Below are positions 23,963-32,000 of a DNA stretch of 64,000 nt, piece after piece. The stretch is from the NCBI GenBank assembly GCA_035276765.1, contig DATELH010000002.1, positions 682,001-746,000 of the forward strand, in the 5' to 3' direction. Each line of letters begins with the position of its first letter. Position 1 is the first letter of the stretch. The notes under the pieces were generated by a model, which made no database searches, was not told the origin of the DNA, and saw nothing but the letters and a program-made list of their open reading frames with translations. Position numbers and translations under genes: made by a program. Origin of the DNA: DATASD01 sp035276765. GTDB taxonomy: Bacteria > Patescibacteriota > Saccharimonadia > Saccharimonadales > UBA4665.

Positions 23963-24163
23963 TTATCCTCTGATGTTTTTTACAAACCGGTTGATTGCGA
24001 CGCCAACAGCGACCGCAGCCAGGAAATATTGCTGCCAGCTCCCGGTATCGAGCGCCCGGACGGCCAGCAAGCCAGCCAGCGCGAGCGCTACAAGCCCTTC
24101 GGCGAGCCACGTGAGGCGGCGCGCCGAAGGAGTTATCATCGGTGTTTTAGTCGCTTTTTCCAT
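23963..24163 (-). CDS. small two-helix membrane protein
   Basis: 66 aa. Residues about 20-36 and 45-58 are hydrophobic (WLAEGLVALALAGLLAV, YFLAAVAVGVAI), with a basic C-terminus. It overlaps the pnp 3' end by 17 nt and ends 1 nt before the UDG gene, so it looks like a real coupled gene in a pnp-udg run. No family recognised. Confidence 0.6.
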   Translation of the reverse strand: MEKATKTPMITPSARRLTWLAEGLVALALAGLLAVRALDTGSWQQYFLAAVAVGVAINRFVKNIRG

Positions 24164-26291
24164 TCTGTTTGTCTCTAGCGGCAGCTTTCATGCTGAGCTG
24201 CAAGCGGCCGCGGTCGTCGATCGCCACCAGCTTGACTGTCACGCGGTCGCCTTCTTTTACGACGTCGCTTGGTTTTTCCACACGCTTTTCGGACATCTCG
24301 CTCACATGTACCAAACCGTCTTTGCCTGGCAAAATCTGCACGAACACGCCAAAGTCCATCACGCTCACCACCGGTACGTTTTCGTAAATTTTGCCCACCT
24401 CGGGTTCGGCTACGATGGTTTGGATCCATTGGCGAGCTTTGTCGATGCTGGCGCCGTCGGGGCTGGCGATCATGACCGTACCATCATCTTGGATGTCGAT
24501 CTGCGCGCCGGTTTCGGCCGTAATCTTTTGGATCGTCTCACCGCCCTTGCCGATTACTTCGCGGATTTTTTCGGGGTTAATGTGGATAGTTTCAACGCGT
24601 GGCGCATACGGGCTAAGCTCTGTGCGCGGCTCGGCCAATGTGCTGAGCATGTGCTCCAAGATGGAAGCGCGGCCGTCTTTGGCTTGGGCAAGCGCTTGGC
24701 GCAAGACTTCTACCGGCAAACCATGCACCTTCATGTCCATCTGTAGTGCGGTGATGCCTTTGCTGGTGCCGGTCACTTTAAAGTCCATATCACCTGCAAA
24801 GTCTTCAGCATCGGCGATGTCGCTGAGCACAACCACTTTGTCACCCTCGATCATCAAGCCCATGGCAATGCCGCTCACCGGAGCTTTCAGCGGCACGCCG
24901 GCGTCCATCAGCGCCAAACAGCTTGAACACGTCGCGGCCATGCTCGTGGAGCCGTGTTGGCTCATAATTTCGGTCACTGAGCGGATGGCGTATGGGAATT
25001 CGGCTTCGCTGGGGAGCACTGCAGTGAGCGCGCGCTCCGCCAGGTAGCCATGGCCGATTTCGCGGCGGCCTGGGCTGCCCATGCGGCGCACTTCGCCAAT
25101 AGTGTAGCCCGGCGCATTATAGTGGTGCATGTAACGGCGCTCGGTTTCTTGCTCCATGGTGTCAACCAGCTGCGAAAAGCTGAGCGGCGCCAAGGTGACG
25201 ATGTTCATGCCTTGGGTAAGGCCGCGGGTAAACAGACTTGAGCCGTGGGCGCGTGGTAGCAAGCCAACTTGGCTGCTGAGCGGACGGATTTCGGTGAACT
25301 TGCGGCCGTCTGGGCGCACGCTATCTTCTAAAATACCTTTGCGCACATCTTTGTTGGCGGCGCTTGCGAAGGCGTCTTCATATTCGCGCTTTACAGCCTC
25401 CCAGTCTTCACCAAGTTTTTCGGCAAAGTGATCGAGCAGTTCCTCGCGGATACCATGCATTTTTTCGTGGCGCTCGGCGTAAGGTGCGCGGATGTTGGCG
25501 CCCAGTTTGCCTGCCAGCCACTCATTGACTTCGTTTTGGATATCTTCGCTCGGCAAGCTGAGTTCGTACTCTTGTTTGGCCACGCCAACTTTTTCAGCAA
25601 GTTGTTCTTGCAGTGCAATCGCCGGCTGCATAGCGGCTTGTGCATACTGCAACGCCTCAACGACTTGTTCTTCCGTTGCTTCGTTTGCGCCCGCTTCAAC
25701 CATCATGACAGCATCTTTGGTGCCAGCTACAAAGAGGTCGAGCGTGCTTTCAGCCAGTTCGTCGCGGCTCATAAATGCCGTCATTTTGCCGTCCTTCATG
25801 CCAACGCGTAAGCCAGCAATCGGGCCGTCGAACGGTGCACCAGTGAGCATAAAGGCGGCGCTCATGGCGATCATGGCGATGGCGTCGGGCCGGAAGCTCG
25901 GATCCATGCTCAGCACGGTTGAAGCGCCCTGCACTTCGTGGCGGTAGCCCTTGGGCCACAGCGGCCGGATCGGGCGGTCGATCAAGCGGCCAATCAGCAC
26001 AGCTTCGTCGCTCGGACGGCCCTCACGCTTAATAAATCGCGAGCCGCTGATCTTGCCGGCAGCATACATTTTTTCTTCATAGTCAATGCTGAGGGGAAAG
26101 TAGTCAAAACCGGTAATCGGCTTTGGCGAAACCATAGCCGTGGCTAAAATGACCGTGTCGCCGTAGCGCGCGATTACTGCAGCCGAAGCGCGGAAGCCAA
26201 CGCGGTTAACCTCAAGCGTCAGGGTGCGGCCGCACAGCTCAGTCTGTACAGCCGTTATAGGTTTGTTGAAGGGATTGATGATGTCATTCAC
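24147..26291 (-). CDS. pnp: polyribonucleotide nucleotidyltransferase (PNPase)
   Basis: 714 aa with a GTG start (SD GAAAGGAAC). Two RNase PH domains flank a helical linker: the first opens GRTLTLEVNRVGFRASAAV with FFPLSIDYEEKMYAAGKISGSRFIKREGRPSDEAVL; the second has SLFTRGLTQGMNIVTLAPLS and GSTSMAATCSSCLALMDAGVPL. A KH domain (about 560-620, IREVIGKGGETIQKITAETGA) and an S1 domain (about 630-700) follow. Phosphorolytic 3'-5' RNA decay. Downstream of rpsO, the classical arrangement. Confidence 0.97.
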   Translation of the reverse strand: MNDIINPFNKPITAVQTELCGRTLTLEVNRVGFRASAAVIARYGDTVILATAMVSPKPITGFDYFPLSIDYEEKMYAAGKISGSRFIKREGRPSDEAVLIGRLIDRPIRPLWPKGYRHEVQGASTVLSMDPSFRPDAIAMIAMSAAFMLTGAPFDGPIAGLRVGMKDGKMTAFMSRDELAESTLDLFVAGTKDAVMMVEAGANEATEEQVVEALQYAQAAMQPAIALQEQLAEKVGVAKQEYELSLPSEDIQNEVNEWLAGKLGANIRAPYAERHEKMHGIREELLDHFAEKLGEDWEAVKREYEDAFASAANKDVRKGILEDSVRPDGRKFTEIRPLSSQVGLLPRAHGSSLFTRGLTQGMNIVTLAPLSFSQLVDTMEQETERRYMHHYNAPGYTIGEVRRMGSPGRREIGHGYLAERALTAVLPSEAEFPYAIRSVTEIMSQHGSTSMAATCSSCLALMDAGVPLKAPVSGIAMGLMIEGDKVVVLSDIADAEDFAGDMDFKVTGTSKGITALQMDMKVHGLPVEVLRQALAQAKDGRASILEHMLSTLAEPRTELSPYAPRVETIHINPEKIREVIGKGGETIQKITAETGAQIDIQDDGTVMIASPDGASIDKARQWIQTIVAEPEVGKIYENVPVVSVMDFGVFVQILPGKDGLVHVSEMSEKRVEKPSDVVKEGDRVTVKLVAIDDRGRLQLSMKAAARDKQNGKSD

Positions 26292-26356
26292 AGGCGTCCC
26301 GTTCCTTTCATATCATCAGCAGGGTGCAAATATACTGCTCCTTGTGCTGTTAATTA

Positions 26357-26445
26357 AGAGCGTATATCTGTAGCTCTACCGATGAAGTTTTAGGTTTAAA
26401 GTGCACAAGCCTGGGGCCTCCATGCGAGGCCCGTGGTCTATGCAC
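26357..26445 (-). promoter_or_regulatory. hairpins between rpsO and pnp
   Basis: Just after the rpsO stop, GGGCCTC/GAGGCCC (26414-26420 and 26426-26432, loop of 5) sits within an outer GTGCA/TGCAC pair. A second stem AGAGC/GCTCT (26357-26361 and 26373-26377) follows. No T-run, so it is more likely an RNase processing or autoregulatory site, as known for rpsO-pnp in other bacteria, than a terminator. Confidence 0.55.
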
Positions 26446-26711
26446 TAGCGGCGGATGCCGAGCTTCTTGATAAGGTCAAGGTAAGCTTGGCCGTCCTTGC
26501 TGGCGATGTATTTTAGGTGGCGCTTGCGCTTGCCAACCTGCTGTAGCAAACCGCGGCGAGCGGCAAAGTCTTTTTTGTTGCGCTTTAAGTGCTCGGTGAG
26601 CTCCTTGATGCGCTCGGTCTCAATAGCAACCTGGACTGCTGCGCTACCGGTGTCAGTTTTGTGCTTTTGCGTGCCTTTAATGGCCGCGCCTTTTTTCTCA
26701 CTTGTAATCAT
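26445..26711 (-). CDS. rpsO: 30S ribosomal protein S15
   Basis: 88 aa from ATG 26711. TAAAAT (26726-26721) ends 9 nt upstream and no SD exists, so the transcript is leaderless. HKTDTGSAAVQVAIETERIKELTEHL, the RRGLLQQVGKRKRHLKYI core and the KKLGIRR end are S15. Binds 16S rRNA early in assembly. An upstream TTG at 26717 is less likely. Confidence 0.97.
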   Translation of the reverse strand: MITSEKKGAAIKGTQKHKTDTGSAAVQVAIETERIKELTEHLKRNKKDFAARRGLLQQVGKRKRHLKYIASKDGQAYLDLIKKLGIRR

Positions 26712-26775
26712 ACTCAAGTCATTTTAACAGATGAATGCGCGAAATACAAGGCGTTTTGGCACCAAGGCTATGCAA

Positions 26776-27471
26776 CTATAAGCTCCTGGCGCTCTTGGTA
26801 AGGAATTCTGGGGTGAGGTTTTCTGGCGAAATGGCGCCTTCGATGCCATATGGGCCAACCTTGGTGCGCCGCAGCGCGCTCATATAGGCGCCGGTTTCCA
26901 GCATTTTGCCGAGGTCTTCAACCAACGAGCGGATGTACGTGCCACTAGAAACGTCGGCCGTAAACCGTACAAATGGATAATCATAAGTGGTCAATTCTAG
27001 CCGTGAAATTTTGACCGGGCGGGCTTCGAGCTCCACTGCCTTGCCCTCGCGCGCCAGCTTGTAGGCTCGGTGGCCATTCACTTTTATAGCCGAAAACCGG
27101 GGCGGCGTTTGCATACTTTCCCCTACAAAGCCGGCGAGCGCAGCCCCGATTGCCTCGTGGCTCGGCACATGATCGGCCACGGACTGTTTTTCGCCTTCTT
27201 CATCACCAGTGGTGCTGGTTTGGCCGAGCCGCATAGTGACTTCATATGTTTTGTCGAGTTTGGTGAGCTCCTGCGCACGGCGTGTATCTTCGCCGAGCAA
27301 AAGTACTAGCAGGCCGGTTGCCATTGGATCGAGCGTGCCGGTGTGGCCAACTGGAAACCGCTTGCGGCCGGTGTGGTTGAGACCGGCGGCCTCAATGAGC
27401 CGCCTTACTTTGTTGACAGCATCAAAACTGGTCCAGCCCATAGGCTTATCAATAAGCAATAGTCCGCGCAT
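26776..27471 (-). CDS. truB: tRNA pseudouridine(55) synthase TruB
   Basis: 231 aa. GLLLIDKPMGWTSFDAVNKVRR, catalytic Asp in GHTGTLDPMATGLL (about residue 48), TYEVTMRLGQTSTTGDEEG, and YIRSLVEDLGKMLETGAYMSALRRTKVG. It ends before the PUA domain found in longer homologues. Makes the T-loop pseudouridine. Leaderless: TATTGT ends 6 nt before ATG. 14 nt after the DHH-like gene. Confidence 0.95.
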   Translation of the reverse strand: MRGLLLIDKPMGWTSFDAVNKVRRLIEAAGLNHTGRKRFPVGHTGTLDPMATGLLVLLLGEDTRRAQELTKLDKTYEVTMRLGQTSTTGDEEGEKQSVADHVPSHEAIGAALAGFVGESMQTPPRFSAIKVNGHRAYKLAREGKAVELEARPVKISRLELTTYDYPFVRFTADVSSGTYIRSLVEDLGKMLETGAYMSALRRTKVGPYGIEGAISPENLTPEFLTKSARSL

Positions 27472-27485
27472 TGTCCCACAATACC

Positions 27486-29444
27486 TTAACTAGGTGTCGG
27501 AGGCAACATCGGTGGCGGGACTGGTGGCGGCGCGTTCGGGTCTTGGCTTTGGCCACCTTGCGAAACCGATGGCGTAGCGGCCGACTCGGTGGCGCCCGTC
27601 ACCCCTGGTAATGTAAGACCGTCAGGGGCGAATGGCGCGGCATTAGGGATAATCGCCGGGGAAACAACCGGACCATTGCCGGGAGTTGCTACAGCACCAC
27701 CAGGCGCAGGCGAATTGGCTGGTTGCTGCAAATCGCCAAGGTCGAGCTCTTGGGCGTTGAGGGCAGCAATCGGCTCTTGCGGCTGTGTGCTTGCCTGCGT
27801 ATTCACCGCTTGAGCAACAGCATCGCGGGCGTTCGAAACGTCGGAAGCTGGTAACGCCGCATCAGTGGCGGGAGTTGCTGGCGATTCATTTTCGCTGGCG
27901 TGCGGACTGTGCAATTGTTTTTCGATGTCACTGAGCGTGGCTTCAGAAACACCTTCCTCAGTAGTTGGTTGAGACGACGATACATTATTAATAGCGGGGG
28001 TTTCCGGTGGTTGCCAGGGCTTCACTGGTTCGGCAGGCGCAGTCGGTTCGGTGACGGAAGTGGGCTCTGGCAAAACAGGGCCGTTCGACGCCGGTACTTC
28101 GGCCGGAGTCGCCGTGCCTTCCGCGTTGTGATCCGGCGGATTTATGGTCTTGCCCTCTTCATGGCTATCCTTGGATTTTTCTTCGGCGCCCGCTTCTTCG
28201 GAATGCGGCTGCGAAGCCCCTAAAGGTTCACGATTTAGGATGGGTTGTCCCGAGGGTTGTTCCACATCCCCACTCACGAGTGGATCAAAAAAGTCCGACG
28301 ATGTAGCTGCGGTGAGCTGGCCGCCAAGCGTTGGGGGCTGCAATACCATGTGTGGCGCCTCGCCGCTGTGCTCGTGGGTTAATTGAGGGATTTCCGGCGC
28401 TTTGGGCAAGCCAGCTTCTTCGGCCTCGCTCTTTTTTTCCTTTGGTTTTTCTTCGCTTGGGGGAGCCACGACTTTTTCGTGCGACTTTGGTTCAGTCGAC
28501 CCACCGAAAGGTTGTTCTTCTTCTGGCTGAGATGGAGGCGTTTCCTCCATGTGGATGCCGCCGTTTTCGTCGATGTCAATTTGTGGCGCTTGTGACTTCT
28601 GTTGTTCGTCGTGTTCGATTTCGAGCGTGCCATCGTCGGGCTTTGGCGGCTCTTTGGCACTCTCGGGTGCACGTTCAGCCATCGGTGGCGGTGGTGGCGC
28701 TATCGGTTCGGCTAGTTTAGTGGCGACCAGTTGCTGGTTGGCACCTACGGCCATCAGTTCAGCGCTGATACTCATTGTTTGTGGCGAGGTACGGTTGTTA
28801 CTAAAGCGGTCGGTTTCGGCCACGATACCGGTGAGCGCCGCAGTTGCAATCTGGCCGTCAAGCAAGGTCTTGTCGAGCCCATCCATCACCTCAACAACCA
28901 ACTCGGACAAGCTGCTGGCGTTGGGTTTCGTCCAGTTGATGCTGCCAAGGTTCGGGCCGGCCTCAACATTAACACTAACCACTGTTGCATCATGCAAAAT
29001 TCGGCCGTGCGAAGTGATAGCCTGGTCGAGGTCGTTTTGCTGGTGCACGCCCAGCGCAATCACTACGTCGACGTTAAAGTCGCCCTGGCTAAACTCAAGG
29101 TCGCGTTCGTTAATCGACGTCTTGTACGGCGTAATAAAGATTTTTACAACCTTGTCTTCCACTTTGTATCGCAGCTTGTCGGCCTTGGATTTATCAAGGG
29201 CAATGATGAAGTCGCGCAAGGAGTCGGTGTTTTTTTCGATGGTTTTTTCGGGCTGCAAAAATTCGATGGTCGAAGGCACGCTGCCACTAAAAACAGCGGT
29301 AGCGTGCTTGCCAAGCTTGTTTAAGGCCAGCGTAAGAGCGATACAGGCAGCCAAATGGTCGACAGTCGGATTGCTCTTAACAGTTACCAAAATATTGTTG
29401 GCTTGTTTGAGGCGATCGACTATTTGTTGTTTTTGAGTGTCCAT
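27486..29444 (-). CDS. degenerate DHH-family phosphoesterase-like protein with long disordered tail
   Basis: 652 aa. Residues 1-230 follow the NrnA-type DHH fold (ILVTVKSNPTVDHLAACIALTLALNKLGKHATAVF; NVDVVIALGVHQQNDLD; LTGIVAETDRFSNNRTSP). The metal motifs are eroded: DxDxxGS has become TVDHLAA, and the DHH position is missing. The remaining 420 residues are Pro/Glu/Ser-rich and disordered. The neighbourhood (next to truB) is where nrnA often sits. Catalysis is doubtful; a binding role is possible. Confidence 0.75.
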   Translation of the reverse strand: MDTQKQQIVDRLKQANNILVTVKSNPTVDHLAACIALTLALNKLGKHATAVFSGSVPSTIEFLQPEKTIEKNTDSLRDFIIALDKSKADKLRYKVEDKVVKIFITPYKTSINERDLEFSQGDFNVDVVIALGVHQQNDLDQAITSHGRILHDATVVSVNVEAGPNLGSINWTKPNASSLSELVVEVMDGLDKTLLDGQIATAALTGIVAETDRFSNNRTSPQTMSISAELMAVGANQQLVATKLAEPIAPPPPPMAERAPESAKEPPKPDDGTLEIEHDEQQKSQAPQIDIDENGGIHMEETPPSQPEEEQPFGGSTEPKSHEKVVAPPSEEKPKEKKSEAEEAGLPKAPEIPQLTHEHSGEAPHMVLQPPTLGGQLTAATSSDFFDPLVSGDVEQPSGQPILNREPLGASQPHSEEAGAEEKSKDSHEEGKTINPPDHNAEGTATPAEVPASNGPVLPEPTSVTEPTAPAEPVKPWQPPETPAINNVSSSQPTTEEGVSEATLSDIEKQLHSPHASENESPATPATDAALPASDVSNARDAVAQAVNTQASTQPQEPIAALNAQELDLGDLQQPANSPAPGGAVATPGNGPVVSPAIIPNAAPFAPDGLTLPGVTGATESAATPSVSQGGQSQDPNAPPPVPPPMLPPTPS

Positions 29445-29529
29445 TTTTTGTTTGCCCTTGGAGTATGCTGTTAAAGCAAGGGTAGCACATACGGTTATGC
29501 TTGTCGAGTTTTTTATGCTTGGACATGAA

Positions 29530-29634
29530 GCGGAGCAACATCGTCTATTTGAGGCACCTCGGAAGCGCGAAACGTGTTACTTTGGGACGCGTTTCGCGAC
29601 CCGTAAGTGCCGAGAGTAGATGATGTTGCTCCGC
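29530..29634 (+). repeat. palindromic element, family 2, intergenic copy
   Basis: Arms GCGGAGCAACATC (29530-29542) and GATGTTGCTCCGC (29622-29634) pair perfectly, extended by TCTA/TAGA. Inside, GGCAC/GTGCC closes an asymmetric loop CTCGGAAG / ACCCGTAA, above a CGCGAAACG/CGTTTCGCG stem. The same core is in dnaG at 48736-48822 with unrelated stems. Lies between the divergent DHH-like gene and rpsT. Confidence 0.8.
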
Positions 29635-29645
29635 GCCCTGACTCT

Positions 29646-29674
29646 TTGACAAAAAAAGCGCTATTCTGTATAGT
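29646..29674 (+). promoter_or_regulatory. rpsT promoter
   Basis: TTGACA (29646-29651), a 17-bp spacer, TATAGT (29669-29674). Near-consensus sigma-70 promoter; ATG is about 38 nt downstream, with AAAGG at 29696-29700. Confidence 0.85.
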
Positions 29675-29712
29675 TTTAGCTGACTAATTAACAACAAAGG
29701 TGTCGAAAATAT

Positions 29713-30072
29713 ATGCCAATTATCAAATCAGCCAAAAAACGCGTAAAGACCGCGGAAAAAGCTGCCGTTCGTAACAGTAAAACCAAGCGCTCACTGAAAA
29801 GCGCCGTTAAGGCCTTTCACAAAGCCCTGACCGGTAGTGAAAAAGCTGCTTCGAAGGAGCTCAGCAAAGCCCAAAGTGCGCTCGACAAGGCCGCAAAAAA
29901 GAATGTGATGCACAAAAACAAAGTTGCACGCAAGAAGAGTCAATTGGCCAAAGCTGCTAAAGCTGCCAGCGCTAAGCCTGCTGCTAAAAAAGCCGCACCA
30001 AAGAAAACTACTGCCAAGAAGCCGGCTGCAAAAAAAACAGTGGCCAAAAAACCAGCAGCCAAGAAAAAATAA
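29713..30072 (+). CDS. rpsT: 30S ribosomal protein S20 with Lys/Ala tail
   Basis: 119 aa. The first 85 residues are S20 (PIIKSAKKRVKTAEKAAVRNSKTKRSLKSAVKAF...). The remaining 35 are a repetitive KKPAAKK-type tail like histone H1, not found in ordinary S20, which probably adds nucleic-acid contacts. Strong promoter, SD and terminator form a complete single-gene unit. Confidence 0.95.
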   Translation: MPIIKSAKKRVKTAEKAAVRNSKTKRSLKSAVKAFHKALTGSEKAASKELSKAQSALDKAAKKNVMHKNKVARKKSQLAKAAKAASAKPAAKKAAPKKTTAKKPAAKKTVAKKPAAKKK

Positions 30073-30091
30073 CTTTGTAGGCTGTTACCTG

Positions 30092-30116
30092 GCCCGCCCC
30101 TTGGGGCGGGCTTTTT
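30092..30116 (+). terminator. rpsT Rho-independent terminator
   Basis: GCCCGCCCC (30092-30100), loop TT, GGGGCGGGC (30103-30111), then TTTTT. Perfect 9-bp GC stem. Confidence 0.95.
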
Positions 30117-30143
30117 AATACCGAGAAACGAGCACAAAAAGAA

Positions 30144-30169
30144 AAACTCGCCGAGCAAGCGGCGAGTTT
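30144..30169 (-). terminator. terminator of the 30190-30507 gene
   Basis: Minus-strand AAACTCGCCG, loop CTTGCT, CGGCGAGTTT followed by further T residues. 10-bp stem just after the stop at 30190. Confidence 0.88.
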
Positions 30170-30189
30170 CAAAGTTCTTCAGAAAGATC

Positions 30190-30507
30190 TTAGGCGAAGA
30201 TCGATTCTTTGTCTTTCTCTTCTTTCTTGTGGTAGTCGCGGGCAGCAACATCTTGCTGTTGGCGAATCTCTGCTTGCTGTGCAGCCGCTGCATCCTCGAT
30301 TTGAGGAGCGTAACGGTTCAAAACAGCAAGGCCCGTAACTTGATTAGCAAGTTCTGGGTTAATGCCACGCAAGCGCATAGCCAAACCGAGCATAGCCATC
30401 ATGTTTTCGTGTGCTTGGATTTCAGCAGCTTGGTGTTCTGCCTCTAAAGGGGCAGTCATCTCAGCAAACTGAGCGTTAACTGCTTCTGGGGTCATCTGTG
30501 GTTGCAT
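30190..30507 (-). CDS. small helical hypothetical protein
   Basis: 105 aa from ATG 30507, chosen for GGAG 10 nt upstream; longer starts exist to 30543. Begins MQPQMTPEAVNAQFAEMTAP. Ala/Gln/Glu-rich and helical, with a charged end KKEEKDKESIFA. Own terminator. No family recognised. Confidence 0.65.
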   Translation of the reverse strand: MQPQMTPEAVNAQFAEMTAPLEAEHQAAEIQAHENMMAMLGLAMRLRGINPELANQVTGLAVLNRYAPQIEDAAAAQQAEIRQQQDVAARDYHKKEEKDKESIFA

Positions 30508-30560
30508 AGGTGATCGCTCCATTACCGATCCATGGTAACACATGCTAGAGTTTTTTGCAA

Positions 30561-31484
30561 CTATATTTTTGCTGTCTGCAAGAGAAAGTATTGCAGCGCT
30601 TCGTCGGCATCTACCCCTGTTGTTTTAAGGCGAATATCGAGCGCCAATAAACCAGCCACAAGCGTCTTTATCTGCCCGCCAGACAATTTCCGGGCTATAT
30701 GCTGGCTTTTGCGCACCACAAAAGGGCTTAGTTTGGATAACCGACCAATGTCGTCGGCAGAACGGTTCCCCGCCGCCTTCACCACTGTTACAATGTGCAG
30801 TTGCCAAACCAGCATAGCCACAATTGCCAACGCCTCGACCTTCATGGCCCGCTGCTCTTTGTAAAGTTGCAGGGTGCGCTTGGCATTGCCCGAAAATGCG
30901 GCGTCAAGCAGCTCAAAAACCGTGCTTTGCGGCGTCGGCTCCACGAGCGCCTCGATAGTTTGGCGCGTGATCTTCGAGTTAAAACTGAGCAGCTTGTCGA
31001 GCTCGCTTTGCAACAGCTGTTGGTTCGGGCCAATGCGGTCGATAAGCAACCGTGCGTCCGCCATGGATAACGTACCTTTGTGATCCGTTACATACTCAGC
31101 CGCCCACCGCGCCAGGCCGGCGCTGTCCAGCTCGCCAAACTCGAGAAAATTGGTCTGTTTGTGCAGGGTTTTGTAATATGCCGACCGCTTGTCGAGCTTG
31201 GACTCCACAATGATAAGATCGGTAGTTTCGGCCGCCGCCGCTAAAATATCGGTAATGTTTTCGACAAATGCCTTTTGCTTGCCGGGCTCGCGTAAAACTA
31301 CCAGCTTGCGTGCGCTCAAAAACGGCAGGCTTTCAACGCTTTCGCGCAATCGTTCGGCAGGCGTTTCCTCTCCGTCAAAACGCTCCACAGCCATGTCGCC
31401 ATGCGACTGCACAAAAGACGCGACGAGCTTGCTTAATTCCTGCTTGCGCGCAAAACCATTCGCCCCAGTAATTGTCACTATCAT
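30561..31484 (-). CDS. holA: DNA polymerase III delta subunit
   Basis: 307 aa from ATG 31484. The longer frame to 31580 crosses the shared promoter. N-terminal AAA-like domain opening MIVTITGANGFARKQELSKL, with FLSARKLVVLREPGKQKAF; helical domain II; domain III has SKLSPFVVRKSQHIARKLSGGQIKTLVAGLLALDIRLKTTGVDADEAL, the HolA signature. Part of the clamp loader. TACTAT ends 7 nt before ATG: leaderless. Confidence 0.93.
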   Translation of the reverse strand: MIVTITGANGFARKQELSKLVASFVQSHGDMAVERFDGEETPAERLRESVESLPFLSARKLVVLREPGKQKAFVENITDILAAAAETTDLIIVESKLDKRSAYYKTLHKQTNFLEFGELDSAGLARWAAEYVTDHKGTLSMADARLLIDRIGPNQQLLQSELDKLLSFNSKITRQTIEALVEPTPQSTVFELLDAAFSGNAKRTLQLYKEQRAMKVEALAIVAMLVWQLHIVTVVKAAGNRSADDIGRLSKLSPFVVRKSQHIARKLSGGQIKTLVAGLLALDIRLKTTGVDADEALQYFLLQTAKI

Positions 31485-31490
31485 CGATAC

Positions 31491-31515
31491 TATAGTAGCA
31501 TTTGATGCTACTATA
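31491..31515 (+). promoter_or_regulatory. palindrome holding back-to-back leaderless promoters
   Basis: TATAGTAGCAT (31491-31501), loop TTG, ATGCTACTATA (31505-31515): a perfect 11-bp inverted repeat. Each arm contains a TACTAT -10 box facing outward, one serving holA (spacer 7) and one the 31521 gene (spacer 6). The -10 boxes are only 11 bp apart, so the two promoters should exclude each other. Confidence 0.7.
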
Positions 31516-31520
31516 CCTCT

Positions 31521-31994
31521 ATGAAAACTCCTACAAAACCAACCTTCGCCGTGTGCACCAGCGCCAATTTTTATCGCCAAGCCGTGGAGGTCGAAGAGCA
31601 GCTCACCGCCTTGGGCTTTGCCGTCGTCCTTCCCTATACCGCCTACCGTATGAAGGAAAGCGGCGACTACGACGCCTCACATTACCGCACTTGGCAGGCT
31701 GATGCCAACGATTACCCCAAGAAAGCCAAGCTCATGCGCCTGCATTTTGACGAAATCACCAAAGGCGACGTCGTGTTGGTTTTGAACTACGAAAAACATG
31801 GCAAGCAAAACTACATTGGCGGCAATGTGTTGATGGAAATGTCGCTGGCGTTTTTTCAACAAAAGCCGATTTTTATCTTGAACGAAGCACCGGAAGATTC
31901 AACGTTTCTTGAGGAAATTTTGGGCATGATGCCGGTATTTTTGCACGGCAAACTCGAAAATTTGCCGAAAGAACTCGCCAAACTTCAAGTTTAA
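31521..31994 (+). CDS. nucleoside-2-deoxyribosyltransferase-like fold protein
   Basis: 157 aa. Rossmann-like start TFAVCTSANFYRQAVEVEEQLTALGFAVVLP, then ITKGDVVLVLNYEKHGKQNYIGGNVLMEMSLAFFQQKPIFIL. The last stretch has the shape of the GxxxExGxAxxxxKPV motif of the deoxyribosyltransferase superfamily (G..VLMEMSLAFFQQKPIFIL keeps the Glu). Small conserved family in archaea and CPR as far as I recall; substrate unknown. Leaderless, divergent from holA. Confidence 0.65.
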   Translation: MKTPTKPTFAVCTSANFYRQAVEVEEQLTALGFAVVLPYTAYRMKESGDYDASHYRTWQADANDYPKKAKLMRLHFDEITKGDVVLVLNYEKHGKQNYIGGNVLMEMSLAFFQQKPIFILNEAPEDSTFLEEILGMMPVFLHGKLENLPKELAKLQV

Positions 31995-32000
31995 ACTTCC

